Positions 19,462-27,837 are shown, counted from the first letter of the stretch. The stretch: DNA of 64,000 nucleotides from DASSUW01 sp963830725 (GCA_963830725.1 CAWHNO010000008.1:62001-126000); one strand, 5' to 3'. Notes: generated by a model from the sequence alone, not told the origin. Numbers and translations are program-made.

Positions 19462-20049
19462 GTGCAGCATCAGATGCAGCCCGGCTCGGCCGGCGATACC
19501 GAGCGAACGGTTCGCGCCGCGGTGCGCGGCGATCAGCGGGCGTGGGACACGCTCGTGGACCAGTACTCGGGGATGCTGTGGGCCATCGTCCGCGCCTACC
19601 GGCTCGGGTCCGGCGACGCCGCCGACGTGTTCCAGACGAGCTGGCTCCGGCTCGTCGAGCACCTCCCGCACATGCGGAACCCCGAGCGAGTCGGCGCGTG
19701 GCTGGCGACGACGGCGCGGCGGGAGTCGCTGGCGACCCTGCGTCGCACGGCGCGCTGCCGCCCGTCTGACGAGATCGAGGCGCACGCCGGCGCCGACCCG
19801 ACCGAGATCGACGCCGAGCTCCTTACGGCCGAGCGCGACGCCGAGCTGTGGGAGGCGTTCAAGCGCCTGCCGTCGCGCGACCAGGCGCTGCTCCGCCTGC
19901 TGACCGCCGAGCCGGCGCCGAGCTACGAGGAGATCGGGGCCGCGCTCGATATGCCGATCGGCTCGATCGGCCCGACGCGCGCGCGGGCCCTGGCGCGCCT
20001 GCAGCGCCTGCTCGGCTGGCGCCGGGCGCCCGCCGTGGCGGTCCGCTGA
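19462..20049 (+). CDS. ECF-type RNA polymerase sigma factor
   Basis: A 195-residue sigma-70 family protein. Region 2 reads DQRAWDTLVDQYSGMLWAIVRAYRLG with DVFQTSWLRLVEHL (region 2.3/2.4). Region 4 reads LPSRDQALLRLLTAEPAPSYEEIGAALDMPIGSIGPTRARAL, a typical helix-turn-helix for the -35 element. A GTG at 19462 with GAGGA seven bases upstream is preferred; ATG at 19474 is the alternative. No anti-sigma gene follows. Downstream is the decayed island, so a partner may have been lost. Confidence 0.85.
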   Translation: MQHQMQPGSAGDTERTVRAAVRGDQRAWDTLVDQYSGMLWAIVRAYRLGSGDAADVFQTSWLRLVEHLPHMRNPERVGAWLATTARRESLATLRRTARCRPSDEIEAHAGADPTEIDAELLTAERDAELWEAFKRLPSRDQALLRLLTAEPAPSYEEIGAALDMPIGSIGPTRARALARLQRLLGWRRAPAVAVR

Positions 20050-20261
20050 GCCCGACGGTGCCGGCATTCAATCCGCTCGACCGAGCCATGTCGGCGGTGA
20101 GCGAGCAGCCCAGGAGCTCGGCCAGCGCGACATAGGTTGCGTCGTAGGCCGAGGGTCGGCGCCGGAGCTTCCCAGATCCGGTCGAGGAGGGAGCGCGCCG
20201 GGTAGCGCATGATGCCGATTGGTACCCAGGCGACGGAGGGCGTTCGCGACCTCGGAGTCGA

Positions 20262-20335
20262 TGAGATGGGGGAATGAAAAGAAAAGGAGAGAGGTAAAGG
20301 TGAAGTGAGAGAACGGTGAAGGAGATAGCGGAAGG
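20262..20335. other. purine-rich, low-GC tract
   Basis: Roughly 70 bases on the plus strand are almost entirely A and G (for example GAAAAGAAAAGGAGAGAGG), in a genome where nearly everything else is about 70% GC. The tract sits exactly at the left junction of the DNA that interrupts the PIN gene. It encodes nothing recognisable. It may be foreign DNA, a repair scar or an assembly artefact. Confidence 0.5.
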
Positions 20336-20761
20336 CCTCGGTCTCCAAGATGTAGAGGATCTAGAGGTCGTCGCTGTGTTTGATGAGCAACCGCACCACG
20401 GAGCCGGAGGCTCGACGCGGCGCACCCGGCGCTGTCGGTATCTCCCAGCGCCAAGCCGGCACGCAGGACCGGACGGGCGAACTGCGCGACCGCGAGCAGG
20501 ATGAGGATCTAGCCGCCCCTCGAAGAGCGCGATGACCGCGATGGTGGCGACGAGGACGGGCAGCAGATAGACCCGGAGACCGCGCTCAGCACCACGCCGG
20601 CGGTCCCGCCAGCCAGAAACCACAGCGCGAGCACCCGACGGACAGGTGGGTCTCGAGCGGCGCGAGAGCACGAACAGCACCGAGCACACCGGCACCAGGA
20701 ACGAGCCGACCAAGAGCACGCCGGGAACGAGGACCGTGTCGCTGGTGAGCTCGGTGATGAA
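20286..20761 (-). other. DNA inserted in the PIN gene, with a PrsW-like membrane fragment
   Basis: The right part encodes, in shifting frames on the minus strand, SDTVLVPGVLLVGSFLVPV, then GRVLALWFLAGGTAGVVLS and VYLLPVLVATIAVIALFEG. The order and spacing resemble the first helices of PrsW-family intramembrane proteases, but the catalytic Glu-Glu region is missing. The left part (20286-20500) holds nothing I recognise. I see no inverted terminal repeats or target duplication that would mark a transposon. Confidence 0.35.
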
Positions 20762-21004
20762 GGGGCATGGAGCTGCTCGCTCGCGAGCGCCCGGCGCGCC
20801 GGCCCGTCGTTGAGCAGCGCCGCGAGCGCCGCCGAAGCGTCGACCACGAGTCACGCGTGGTTCGGAAGCTCGTCCGTCGTCCAGGTCGGAGACGATCGTC
20901 GCCGCTGTCGAGAGCCGAGGTCGGGGCAGGGCGCCCACCAGCCCGGGTTGTCCGCCACGGCGCGACGGCGTTCGGCGAGCTCTCCGAGCACACGCCGGCG
21001 AGGA

Positions 21005-21590
21005 AACCGAGGTGGCGGTAGCTGGCGGCGGGGTGCTCGGCGCGTACGCCGGGTTCTCGGTGGACGACTTCGAGGCAGCAGGCGGCCGCGTTCCTGCGAA
21101 GGGCAGGCATCCGACCTCGACCGGGTGTTCTGGACTGCGCGTACGCGCCGATGGTCGAGCTGCTCGGGTACCTGAGGGACAACGGCTTCGAGGACCTACA
21201 TCGCCTCGGGCGGGGGCCGCGACTTCATGCGGCCGATCTCCGGGCCGGCTACGGCATCCCGCGCGAGAACGTCATCGGCAGCGCCTCGACGTTCGCCTAC
21301 GCCGGCGACGAGCGAGGGCGGCACGATCACGCACAAGCCCGAGCCGGACTACCTGAACGACGGGCCGGAGAAGCCGATCCGCATCTGGAGCCGGCTGGGG
21401 CGCCGTCCGCTGCTCGCGCGGGCAACTCCAACGGCGACATCCAGATGCTCGACTACACCGGCACCCGGCGGCCGGCCTTCGCCTGCTGGTGCTGCACGAC
21501 GACGACGAGCGCGAGGTCGCCTACATCGACGGGCGGCGAGCAGGCGCTCGAGGCGCGTCGACGACGTCATCGGGCACGTTGCGCAAGTAG
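21005..21590 (+). pseudogene. HAD-superfamily phosphatase, multiply frameshifted
   Basis: Pieces of one HAD phosphatase lie in order but in changing frames: GVLGAYAGFSVDDFEAA, APMVELLGYLRDNGF, GGRDFMRPIS (21225 on), YGIPRENVIGSASTFAY, GGTITHKPEPDYLNDGPEKP and AGNSNGDIQMLDYT (the conserved GNSxGDxxM motif of phosphoserine-phosphatase-like HADs). At least four frame changes occur within 600 bases. The first catalytic DxD motif would lie upstream and is not visible, so the gene is both truncated and broken. Confidence 0.6.
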
Positions 21591-21602
21591 AGTGTTCTCA
21601 TG

Positions 21603-21663
21603 TTGCATAACGCTAGCAACTAGCTTTTGCAGATTGCAACAACTATCAGCTTGCAGACTGCAA
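21603..21663. promoter_or_regulatory. three palindromic operator candidates upstream of the DHFR-like gene
   Basis: Two perfect inverted repeats of the form TTGCA-N3-TGCAA lie at 21627-21639 and 21651-21663, with centres 24 bases apart. A looser third, TTGC-N9-GCAA, lies at 21603-21619, 22 bases before the first. GCTAG-CAA-CTAGC (21612-21624) overlaps it. The stretch is AT-rich compared with its surroundings. Regular spacing of about two helical turns fits cooperative binding of a dimeric repressor. The regulator is not identified. Confidence 0.5.
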
Positions 21664-21763
21664 CAGACGAGCGGCAACGCGCCAACACGACAGCTCGTGT
21701 CGAAATCGGCGTCGCCCGTTCGAAGCGCAGACGAACGCCCACCCCGACACCCAGGAGATCCCC

Positions 21764-22303
21764 ATGGGCAAGCTCACCGTCACCGCCTTCACCACGCTCG
21801 ACAACGTCGCCGAGGACCCCCACCTGTGGTCCGGCGACTACTTCAGCGACGAGACCGGCCTCTTCAACGACGAGGTGCTGCGGGACGTCGACTCGATGCT
21901 GCTCGGGCGCGTCACGTACGAGGGCTTCGCGGCGGCCTGGCCGTCGCGCTCGGGCGACCCGTTCGCCGACAAGTTCAACGCGATGCCCAAGCACGTCGTG
22001 TCGACGACCCTCGAGCGGGCCGACTGGAACAACACGTCGATCATCGCCGACGACGTCGCGGGCAGGATCCGCGCGCTGCGCGAGCGCGAGAACGTGCTCG
22101 TGTGGGGCAGCCCGGGGCTCGTCAAGACGCTGATGGACGAGGGCCTCGTCGACGAGTTCGTCCTGCTCGTCTCGCCGATCGTGCGCGGCCACGGCAAGAA
22201 GCTGCTGCCCGAGGACGGCACCCAGCGCGCGCTGAAGATCACCGAGCCCCGGCTCCTCGAGGGCGGGATGCTCGTCCTGCGCATGACCCCCGGGGGCTCC
22301 TGA
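21764..22303 (+). CDS. dihydrofolate reductase-like (RibD C-terminal domain) family protein
   Basis: A 179-residue protein of the RibD_C / DHFR-like fold: MGKLTVTAFTTLDNV at the start, DSMLLGRVTYEGFAAAWPSR, KHVVSTTLERADWNNTSII, NVLVWGSPGLVKTLMDEGLVDEFVLLVSPIV and a GKKLL turn. These are the NADPH-binding and core strand motifs of the family, whose members mostly have no assigned substrate. AGGAGA lies just before the ATG. It is the first gene of a plus-strand run with YCII and a sigma factor. Confidence 0.88.
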   Translation: MGKLTVTAFTTLDNVAEDPHLWSGDYFSDETGLFNDEVLRDVDSMLLGRVTYEGFAAAWPSRSGDPFADKFNAMPKHVVSTTLERADWNNTSIIADDVAGRIRALRERENVLVWGSPGLVKTLMDEGLVDEFVLLVSPIVRGHGKKLLPEDGTQRALKITEPRLLEGGMLVLRMTPGGS

Positions 22304-22359
22304 GGAGCTGCCGGCCGTCGCGCCGCCGCGCCCCGTGCGCGGCGGCGTAGGATCGCGGG

Positions 22360-22767
22360 ATGCCTCGATTCCTGCTCCTGGTCTACGCCGGCGCGACCGA
22401 TCCCGGCCCCACGCTCGAGCGCGTGCAGGCGATGAACGCCTACAACGAGGAGCTCGCGCGCGCGGGCGCGCTGCTGGCGCTCGACGGCCTGCACCCGCCG
22501 GCGGCGGCGACGCTGCTGCACTTCGACGGGAGCGAGCGGCCGCGGGTCGTCGACGGTCCGTTCACCGAGGCAAAGGAGCTGGTCGGGGGCTACTGGATCA
22601 TCCAGGCGCGCTCGAAGGACGAAGCGGTCGAGTGGGCGTCGCGCGCGCCGGTCGGCGACGGGACGATCGAGGTCCGGCAGATCGCCGAGGAATCCGACTA
22701 CTCGCCCGAGATAGCCGAGGCAGCGAGGCTCTCGGCGGAACCTCCGGACCAGACCACCGCCGGGTAG
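22360..22767 (+). CDS. YCII-related (DGPF) domain protein
   Basis: A 135-residue protein of the YCII/DGPF family: MPRFLLLVYAGATD at the start, VVDGPFTEAKELVGGYWIIQARSKDEAVEWA with the DGPF-x-E-x-KE signature, and an acidic tail. The family forms small ferredoxin-like barrels of unknown activity and is genetically linked to ECF42 sigma factors. It ends six bases before the sigma gene, as expected for that pairing. Confidence 0.88.
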   Translation: MPRFLLLVYAGATDPGPTLERVQAMNAYNEELARAGALLALDGLHPPAAATLLHFDGSERPRVVDGPFTEAKELVGGYWIIQARSKDEAVEWASRAPVGDGTIEVRQIAEESDYSPEIAEAARLSAEPPDQTTAG

Positions 22768-22773
22768 CCCCGC

Positions 22774-24024
22774 GTGCCGGGCCACGCGCAGGCGACGCCT
22801 GCGGCGATCGACGCGATCTGGCGGATCGAGTCGGCGCGCGTGATCGCGACGCTCGCGCGCATGACCGGGGACGTCGGCCTCGCCGAGGACGCGGCGCAGG
22901 AGGCCGTCGTCGCCGCGCTCGAGCAGTGGCCGGCGGCCGGCCTCCCGCCGAACCCGGGCGGCTGGCTCACGACGACCGCGAAGCACCGGGCGCTGGATCA
23001 CCTGCGCCGCAGCCGCGTGCTGCAGGACAAGTACGCCCAGCTCGCCCGCGATCTCGACGAGGCGGGCGCGGAGCCGGAGCCTGACGTGGAGATCGGCGAC
23101 GACGTCCTGAGCCTGATGTTCGTGTGCTGCCACCCCGTCCTGTCGACGGACGCCCGCGTGGCCCTGACGCTGCGCATGGTCGGCGGCCTGACCACCCCGG
23201 AGATCGCGCGCGCCTTCGTCGTCCCGGAGGCGACCCTCGGCCAGCGGATCTCCCGCGCCAAGCGCACGCTCGCCGAGGCGGGCGTGCCGTTCGAGACGCC
23301 CTCCGGCGAGGCGCTCGCGCCCCGGTTGGCGTCGGTCCTCGAGGTCGTCTATCTCGTGTTCAACGAGGGCTACTCCGCGACCGGCGGCGACGACTGGATG
23401 CGACCGTCGCTGATGGAGGAGGCGCTGCGGCTCGGACGCATCCTCGCCGCGCTGGCGCCCACGGAGCCGGAGGTACACGGCCTCGTCGCGCTGATGGAGA
23501 TCCAGGCCTCCCGCCAGGCGGCCCGCACCGGCCCGGACGGCGCGCCGATCCTGCTCGCCGACCAGGACCGTTCCCGCTGGGACCGGCTGCTCATACGTCG
23601 CGGGCTCGAAGGGCTCGAGCGGGCCGAGGCACTCGGAGGAGGCGCTGCCGGCCCGTACCACCTCCAGGCCGCCATCGCCGCGTGCCACGCGCGGGCCGCG
23701 AGCACCGGGGAGACCGACTGGGTGCGCATCGCCGCGCTCTACGAGGTGCTCGAGCGCGTGTCGCCCTCCCCGATCGTGCGGCTCAACCGGGCGGTCGCGC
23801 TCGGCATGGCGTTCGGCCCCGAACTCGGGCTACAGGCCGTGGACGCCCTCGTCGCCGACGGCGTGCTCGATCGCTACCACCTGCTGCCGAGCGTCCGCGG
23901 CGACCTCCTCGCGAAGCTCGGGCGCCACGCGGAGGCGCGCGCGGAGTTCGAGCGCGCGGCCGCGATGACGCGCAACGCCCGCGAGCGCGAGCTGCTGCTC
24001 GCCCGCGCCGCGGCGAGTCAGTAG
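22774..24024 (+). CDS. ECF42-type sigma factor with long C-terminal extension (DUF6596)
   Basis: A 416-residue protein. Region 2 reads RIESARVIATLARMTGDVGLAEDAAQEAVVAAL and PPNPGGWLTTTAKHRALDHLRR; region 4 reads RVALTLRMVGGLTTPEIARAFVVPEATLGQRISRAKRTL. The C-terminal ~230 residues form the TPR-like extension typical of ECF42 (VYLVFNEGYSATGG, RLNRAVALGMAFGPELGLQAVDAL, YHLLPSVRGDLLAKLGRHAEAR). ECF42 factors have no anti-sigma factor; the extension and the neighbouring DGPF protein are thought to control them. The GTG start at 22774 follows the YCII gene directly. Confidence 0.9.
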   Translation: MPGHAQATPAAIDAIWRIESARVIATLARMTGDVGLAEDAAQEAVVAALEQWPAAGLPPNPGGWLTTTAKHRALDHLRRSRVLQDKYAQLARDLDEAGAEPEPDVEIGDDVLSLMFVCCHPVLSTDARVALTLRMVGGLTTPEIARAFVVPEATLGQRISRAKRTLAEAGVPFETPSGEALAPRLASVLEVVYLVFNEGYSATGGDDWMRPSLMEEALRLGRILAALAPTEPEVHGLVALMEIQASRQAARTGPDGAPILLADQDRSRWDRLLIRRGLEGLERAEALGGGAAGPYHLQAAIAACHARAASTGETDWVRIAALYEVLERVSPSPIVRLNRAVALGMAFGPELGLQAVDALVADGVLDRYHLLPSVRGDLLAKLGRHAEARAEFERAAAMTRNARERELLLARAAASQ

Positions 24025-24131
24025 TTGCCGAATCCCGGCGACAGCGCCTGCGGCGTCCAGTCGGGTAGGAAGTCCGAGACCGCCGGCGCAGTCGACAGGA
24101 TGATCTCGTCGTAGTCACCTCCTTCGACCAT
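24018..24131 (-). CDS. possible small protein or gene remnant
   Basis: A 37-codon frame, ATG at 24131, with GYDEI-like sequence VEGGDYDEIILSTAP and a stop that overlaps the end of the sigma gene. The DYDEIILST segment resembles a conserved strand of some universal-stress-like proteins, so it may be a remnant. No good ribosome-binding site is seen. The rest of the 24025-24238 gap holds nothing I recognise. Confidence 0.25.
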   Translation of the reverse strand: MVEGGDYDEIILSTAPAVSDFLPDWTPQALSPGFGNY

Positions 24132-24238
24132 GGCTGTCTCCGTTCGGTCGCCGAGGAGCCACGGGCAGCCCGCCTCCGCTCGCATCATCCGAAAGGGGTG
24201 ACCCCTCCGTCGCGCGGGCGGGCGAGCATGGACCGGCC

Positions 24239-24712
24239 ATGGCCACGCCGCTCATCCTGATCGCCTACGACGGCTCCGAGCTCGCCCAGGAGGCCGTGCG
24301 CCAGGCGGCGACGCTGTTCCCCGGCAGCCCGGCCGTCGTGGTCACGGTCTGGGAGCCGGGCCTCGCCGCGCTGAGCATGATGCCCGTCGGCTACGACACG
24401 ACGTTCCCGACGCGGTTCGATCCCGCGCTGGCGACGGAGCTGGACCTCGCCGCCGAGGATCACGCGGCGCTCGTCGCCGAGCAGGGCGCGCAGCTCGGGC
24501 GATCGCTCGGCCTGGAGGCCGAGGCGCATGCCATCGCCGACGAGGCGAAGATCGGTGCCACGATCGCCGACGTCGCCGAGCAGCGCTCGGCGGCCGCGGT
24601 CGTGATCGGCTCGCACGGGATCTCGGGTCTGCGTTCGCACCTGCTGGGGAGCACGTCGCGCGACATCCTCGGGCGCTGCGCGCGGCCGGTCGTCGTCGTA
24701 CGCGGGTCGTGA
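24239..24712 (+). CDS. universal stress protein (UspA family)
   Basis: A 157-residue single-domain USP. It starts with the strand LILIAYDGSELAQEAVRQAA and ends with the ATP-binding loop IGSHGISGLRSHLLGSTSRDIL, then the strand RPVVVVRGS. The G-x2-G-x9-GS pattern indicates an ATP-binding member. The stop overlaps the next start (GTGA). It leads a three-gene operon ending in glutamate decarboxylase, consistent with an acid or general stress function. Confidence 0.9.
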   Translation: MATPLILIAYDGSELAQEAVRQAATLFPGSPAVVVTVWEPGLAALSMMPVGYDTTFPTRFDPALATELDLAAEDHAALVAEQGAQLGRSLGLEAEAHAIADEAKIGATIADVAEQRSAAAVVIGSHGISGLRSHLLGSTSRDILGRCARPVVVVRGS

Positions 24713-25326
24713 TCGGCCACGCGCTGATCCATGCGCCGCGGCACGCCGTCCATCCCCTCTCGGAGCGCTGGGTCGCCGCCGGCTTCGGGATCGGCTCCGT
24801 CTGCTTCCTCGTCGGCCCGTTCCCCGGCTTCGTCCAGCTCGTCGGCGCCCGCGCGGACGCCTGGGTCTTCTTCATCGGCTCGCTCTTCTTCACGGCCGCC
24901 GGGGGCCTCGAGCTGTTGCACGCGACCAGGGACCGCCCGACCCGCGACGCGACCTGGTGGTCGGCGGCGATCCAGTTCGCCGGCACCCTGTTCTTCAACC
25001 TCAGCACCGGCGACGTGCTGCTCAGCGACCTCTCGGCCCTCCAGGAGGACCGCCTCGTCTGGACTCCGGACCTGCTCGGGTCCATCTGCTTCCTGGTCTC
25101 CGGCGTGCTCGGCTACCGCGTCAGCGAGAAGCCGCGGACGATGGCCGCCGTCAACCTCGCCGGCTGCGTCTTCTTCATGATCTCGGCCGTCGCCGCCTAC
25201 ATCGTCCCCGACACCGGCTCGATCCTCGACCTCGCCGCCGCCAACTGGAACACCGCGCTCGGCGCCGCCTGCTTCCTCGCAGGCTCGATCATGCTTGCCC
25301 GCCACCAAAGAGGAGCCACCCAATGA
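24709..25326 (+). CDS. YrhK-like multi-pass membrane protein
   Basis: A 205-residue protein with about six membrane helices arranged as three similar pairs: GFGIGSVCFLVGPFPGF, VFFIGSLFFTAAGGLELLHA, LLGSICFLVSGVLGY and AACFLAGSIMLA. The repeated GS-x-CF-LxG motif is that of YrhK-like domains. The GTG start overlaps the USP stop, and its own stop overlaps gadB (ATGA). Function is unknown; the operon links it with acid or stress resistance. Confidence 0.7.
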   Translation: MIGHALIHAPRHAVHPLSERWVAAGFGIGSVCFLVGPFPGFVQLVGARADAWVFFIGSLFFTAAGGLELLHATRDRPTRDATWWSAAIQFAGTLFFNLSTGDVLLSDLSALQEDRLVWTPDLLGSICFLVSGVLGYRVSEKPRTMAAVNLAGCVFFMISAVAAYIVPDTGSILDLAAANWNTALGAACFLAGSIMLARHQRGATQ

Positions 25327-26714
25327 CGATCCACGAAGACGTCGCGACGGAGCTCGAGACGCTCGCCAAGCAGTACGGGAACCGCTTCCTGCGCGAGCCC
25401 GCGCCCGACAACCAGCTCCCGAAGCACGGGATGACGGCGACCGACGCGATGCGGCTGGTCGGCGAGGAGCTCATCCTCGACGGGATCCCGATGCGCAACC
25501 TGGCGACATTCGTCACGACGTGGATGGAGCCCGAGGCCCGGCGGGTGATCTCCGAGAACCTGCACCGCAACTTCATCGACCACGCCGAATATCCGCAGAC
25601 GGCGGAGATCGAGCAGCGCTGCATCCGCATGCTCGCGCACCTGTTCCACGCCCCGGGCGAAACGACGGGCGCGCGCTGCCAGGGGTCGTCGGAGGCGATC
25701 ATGCTCGGCGCGCTGTCGCTGAAGTGGAAGTGGCGCCAGCGCCGCGAGGCGGCCGGCAAGGACACGACCCGGCCGAACCTGATCTTCGGCGGCGACGTGC
25801 ACGTCGTGTGGGAGAAGTTCTGCCGCTACTTCGACGTCGAGCCGCGGATCATCCCGCTCCAGCCCGACAAGTACACGATCGGTCCGGAGGACGTCGAGCC
25901 GCACGTCGACGAGAACACGATCGGCGTCGCCGCGGTCGTGGGCACCACGTTCACCGGCCACGCCGACGACGTCCGCGGCATCAACGACCTGCTCGTCCGG
26001 CTGCGCGACGAGCGCGGGCTCGACGTCCCGCTGCACGTCGACGGCGCCAGCGGCGGGTTCGTGTGGCCGTTCCTGTACCCGGACTCCGAGTGGGACTTCC
26101 GGCTCGAGCAGGTCCGCTCGATCAACGTGTCGGGGCACAAGTTCGGGCTCGTGTACCCGGGCATCGGCTGGCTGATCTTCCGCGAGCGCAGCGACCTGGC
26201 CGAGGATCTCGTGTTCTACGAGAACTACCTCGGCAAGACCGACGCGACGTTCACGCTGAACTTCTCGACGGGCTCGGCGATGGTGCTCGCGCAGTACTAC
26301 AACTTCGTCCGCTTCGGCTTCGACGGCTACCGCTACATCATGGAGACGATGCAGGCGAACGCGCGCTCGCTGGCGGAGCGCATCGCCGGCATCGGCGAGT
26401 TCCAGCTGATCGGACAGGACGGCGCCGAGCAGCTCCCGCTCGTCGCCTTCCAGCTCACCGACGGTCACGAGTACGACGAGTTCGACGTCGCATCGCAGCT
26501 CGCCGCCGAGCGCGGCTGGATGGTCCCGGCCTACACGCTCCCGCCGAACGCCGACCACGTGACGATCATGCGCGCGCTCGTGAAGCTCACGCTCAGCCAC
26601 ACGCTCGCTTCGACGCTCGCCGACGACATCGCGCAGGCGTGCGAGACGCTCGACAAGAAGGGCGGCCTGCACGAGCTCGACCGCCAGCGGGTCAAGACCA
26701 ACACGGGGTACTGA
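25323..26714 (+). CDS. gadB: glutamate decarboxylase
   Basis: A 463-residue PLP-dependent decarboxylase converting glutamate to GABA and CO2 while consuming a proton. Landmarks are FVTTWMEPEA, YPQTAEIEQRCIRMLAHLFHAP, GSSEAIMLGALSLKWKWR, HVDGASGGFVWPF, and the PLP lysine in INVSGHKFGLVYPG (near residue 273). The N- and C-terminal regions match GadA/GadB across their usual length. The ATG overlaps the preceding stop. No GadC antiporter is in the window, so GABA export would need another route. Confidence 0.95.
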   Translation: MTIHEDVATELETLAKQYGNRFLREPAPDNQLPKHGMTATDAMRLVGEELILDGIPMRNLATFVTTWMEPEARRVISENLHRNFIDHAEYPQTAEIEQRCIRMLAHLFHAPGETTGARCQGSSEAIMLGALSLKWKWRQRREAAGKDTTRPNLIFGGDVHVVWEKFCRYFDVEPRIIPLQPDKYTIGPEDVEPHVDENTIGVAAVVGTTFTGHADDVRGINDLLVRLRDERGLDVPLHVDGASGGFVWPFLYPDSEWDFRLEQVRSINVSGHKFGLVYPGIGWLIFRERSDLAEDLVFYENYLGKTDATFTLNFSTGSAMVLAQYYNFVRFGFDGYRYIMETMQANARSLAERIAGIGEFQLIGQDGAEQLPLVAFQLTDGHEYDEFDVASQLAAERGWMVPAYTLPPNADHVTIMRALVKLTLSHTLASTLADDIAQACETLDKKGGLHELDRQRVKTNTGY

Positions 26715-26803
26715 GCGGCGGAAAGATCACCCCCTTCGTACGAGGACGGGATCGAGCTCCGGCTTGAACCTGCGATCAGGATGCGAAAGGAGTCACGCTG
26801 ATC

Positions 26804-27121
26804 GTGGAACGCGTGGAACGGACCCTCCGTCGCCTCGCGCTCAACGATGAGCGCTCCTTGCGCTTGGCACTCGCCGACCCGGGATCGGCGAGCGATCTCG
26901 ATGCCAAGACGCAGGCGCTGATCCGGCTCGGGGCCCTGCTCTCGGTCGGCGCCGCCACGGTCTCGGTGCGCTGCACCGTCGAGATGGCGAGCGCGGCCGG
27001 TGCGACGGACGACGAGATCGTCGGCGTGCTGCTGGCGATCGCCCCGGCCGTCGGGCATGCCCGCGTGGTCGGCGTCGCGCCGCGGCTCGGGCTCGCCCTC
27101 GGCTACGACTTCGACGCCTGA
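26804..27121 (+). CDS. carboxymuconolactone decarboxylase-like protein
   Basis: A 105-residue all-helical protein: LDAKTQALIRLGALLSVGAATVSVRCTVEMASAAGATDDEIVGVLLAIAPAVGHARVV follows the CMD fold pattern. Only one Cys is present (VRCTV), so the CxxC pair of AhpD-like peroxidases is missing. Activity is not predicted. The GTG start at 26804 follows AAAGGAG; GTG at 26813 is the alternative. It lies 90 bases after gadB and may belong to that operon. Confidence 0.75.
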   Translation: MERVERTLRRLALNDERSLRLALADPGSASDLDAKTQALIRLGALLSVGAATVSVRCTVEMASAAGATDDEIVGVLLAIAPAVGHARVVGVAPRLGLALGYDFDA

Positions 27122-27159
27122 CAGCGGACACGCCGCCGCACCAACGACGATGTGACGCC

Positions 27160-27828
27160 ATGAACGTCGAGGTCCTGGTCCTTGCGACCGCCAGCGCCCT
27201 GCGTCCGAGCACCAGCACCGCGGCGGTCTACGCGCTGCTCTCATCCGAGCGCCCGCGTCCCGTTCTCGCCGCCTTCACGATCGGCGGGCTCGCCCTCAGC
27301 TGCGCGTTCGGCCTCCTCGTCGTGTCCGCGCTCCACGGGGTGTCGCTGCCCGGCCGTGAGTCGGACCGCACCGCGATCATCGAGCTCGTGGCCGGCGCGG
27401 CGATGATCGGGTTCGCCGCCGGCGCCTGGTCCGGCCATGTCGAGCGCCTGCGCCGCCGCCGCCGCGCCGCCGACCAGCCCGGTCGGATCGTCACCGCGCT
27501 GCGACGGCCGACGCTCAAGGTCGCGGCCGCGGCCGGGGCTCTCACGCACCTGCCCGGCCTCTTTTACCTGGTAGCGCTCAACTCGATCGCGGCCGGATCG
27601 CCGCGGCTCACCGAGGCGACCGTGGCCGTCCTGGTCTACAACGCGATCTGGTTCAGCGTCCCGATCGCCGCATTCGCCGTCGCCGGCAAGCACGCGGCCG
27701 GTGCGCACGCGAGGATCGCGGAGATCAACGCGTGGGCACGAGCGCGTGAGCAGGTGATCGTGGTCGCGGTGTTCGGGTGCGTCGGCGCTTACCTGGTCGT
27801 CAAAGGGATTGTCGAACTCGCCTCGTGA
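27160..27828 (+). CDS. GAP-family (Sap/sulfolipid-addressing-like) membrane protein
   Basis: A 222-residue integral membrane protein with six helices in two groups of three around a basic loop (VERLRRRRRAADQPGR). It starts EVLVLATASALRPSTSTAAVYALLSS and carries the mid-protein AAAAGALTHLPGLFYLVALNSIA, both typical of the actinobacterial GAP / Sap family, whose mycobacterial relatives help move surface lipids. The substrate here is unknown. Its start lies 39 bases after the CMD gene. Confidence 0.75.
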   Translation: MNVEVLVLATASALRPSTSTAAVYALLSSERPRPVLAAFTIGGLALSCAFGLLVVSALHGVSLPGRESDRTAIIELVAGAAMIGFAAGAWSGHVERLRRRRRAADQPGRIVTALRRPTLKVAAAAGALTHLPGLFYLVALNSIAAGSPRLTEATVAVLVYNAIWFSVPIAAFAVAGKHAAGAHARIAEINAWARAREQVIVVAVFGCVGAYLVVKGIVELAS

Positions 27829-27837
27829 CGGGCGTCA

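Larger units (their letters stand above)
20060..20854 (-). pseudogene. PIN-domain (VapC-type) toxin split by a ~470-base insertion
   Basis: Two halves of one PIN protein are separated on the minus strand. The N-terminal half (about 20854-20762) reads VVDASAALAALLNDGPARRAL and ends LHAP. The sequence resumes near 20285 with HLIDSEVANALRRL, then ARSLLDRIW and SAYDATYVALAELLGCSLTAD near 20120, which is the conserved PIN C-terminal motif with its acidic residues. Small frame shifts occur in the second half. The intervening DNA encodes an unrelated membrane fragment. A short frame ending DELPNHA runs into the toxin start and could be the end of an antitoxin. Confidence 0.6.

Noticed and set aside
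20586..21182. Minus-strand frame upstream of the PIN gene as an antitoxin
   Set aside because: Only a few residues before the PIN start look coherent (DELPNHA, and DNPGWWAPCPDL further up); frames shift and no antitoxin fold can be recognised.
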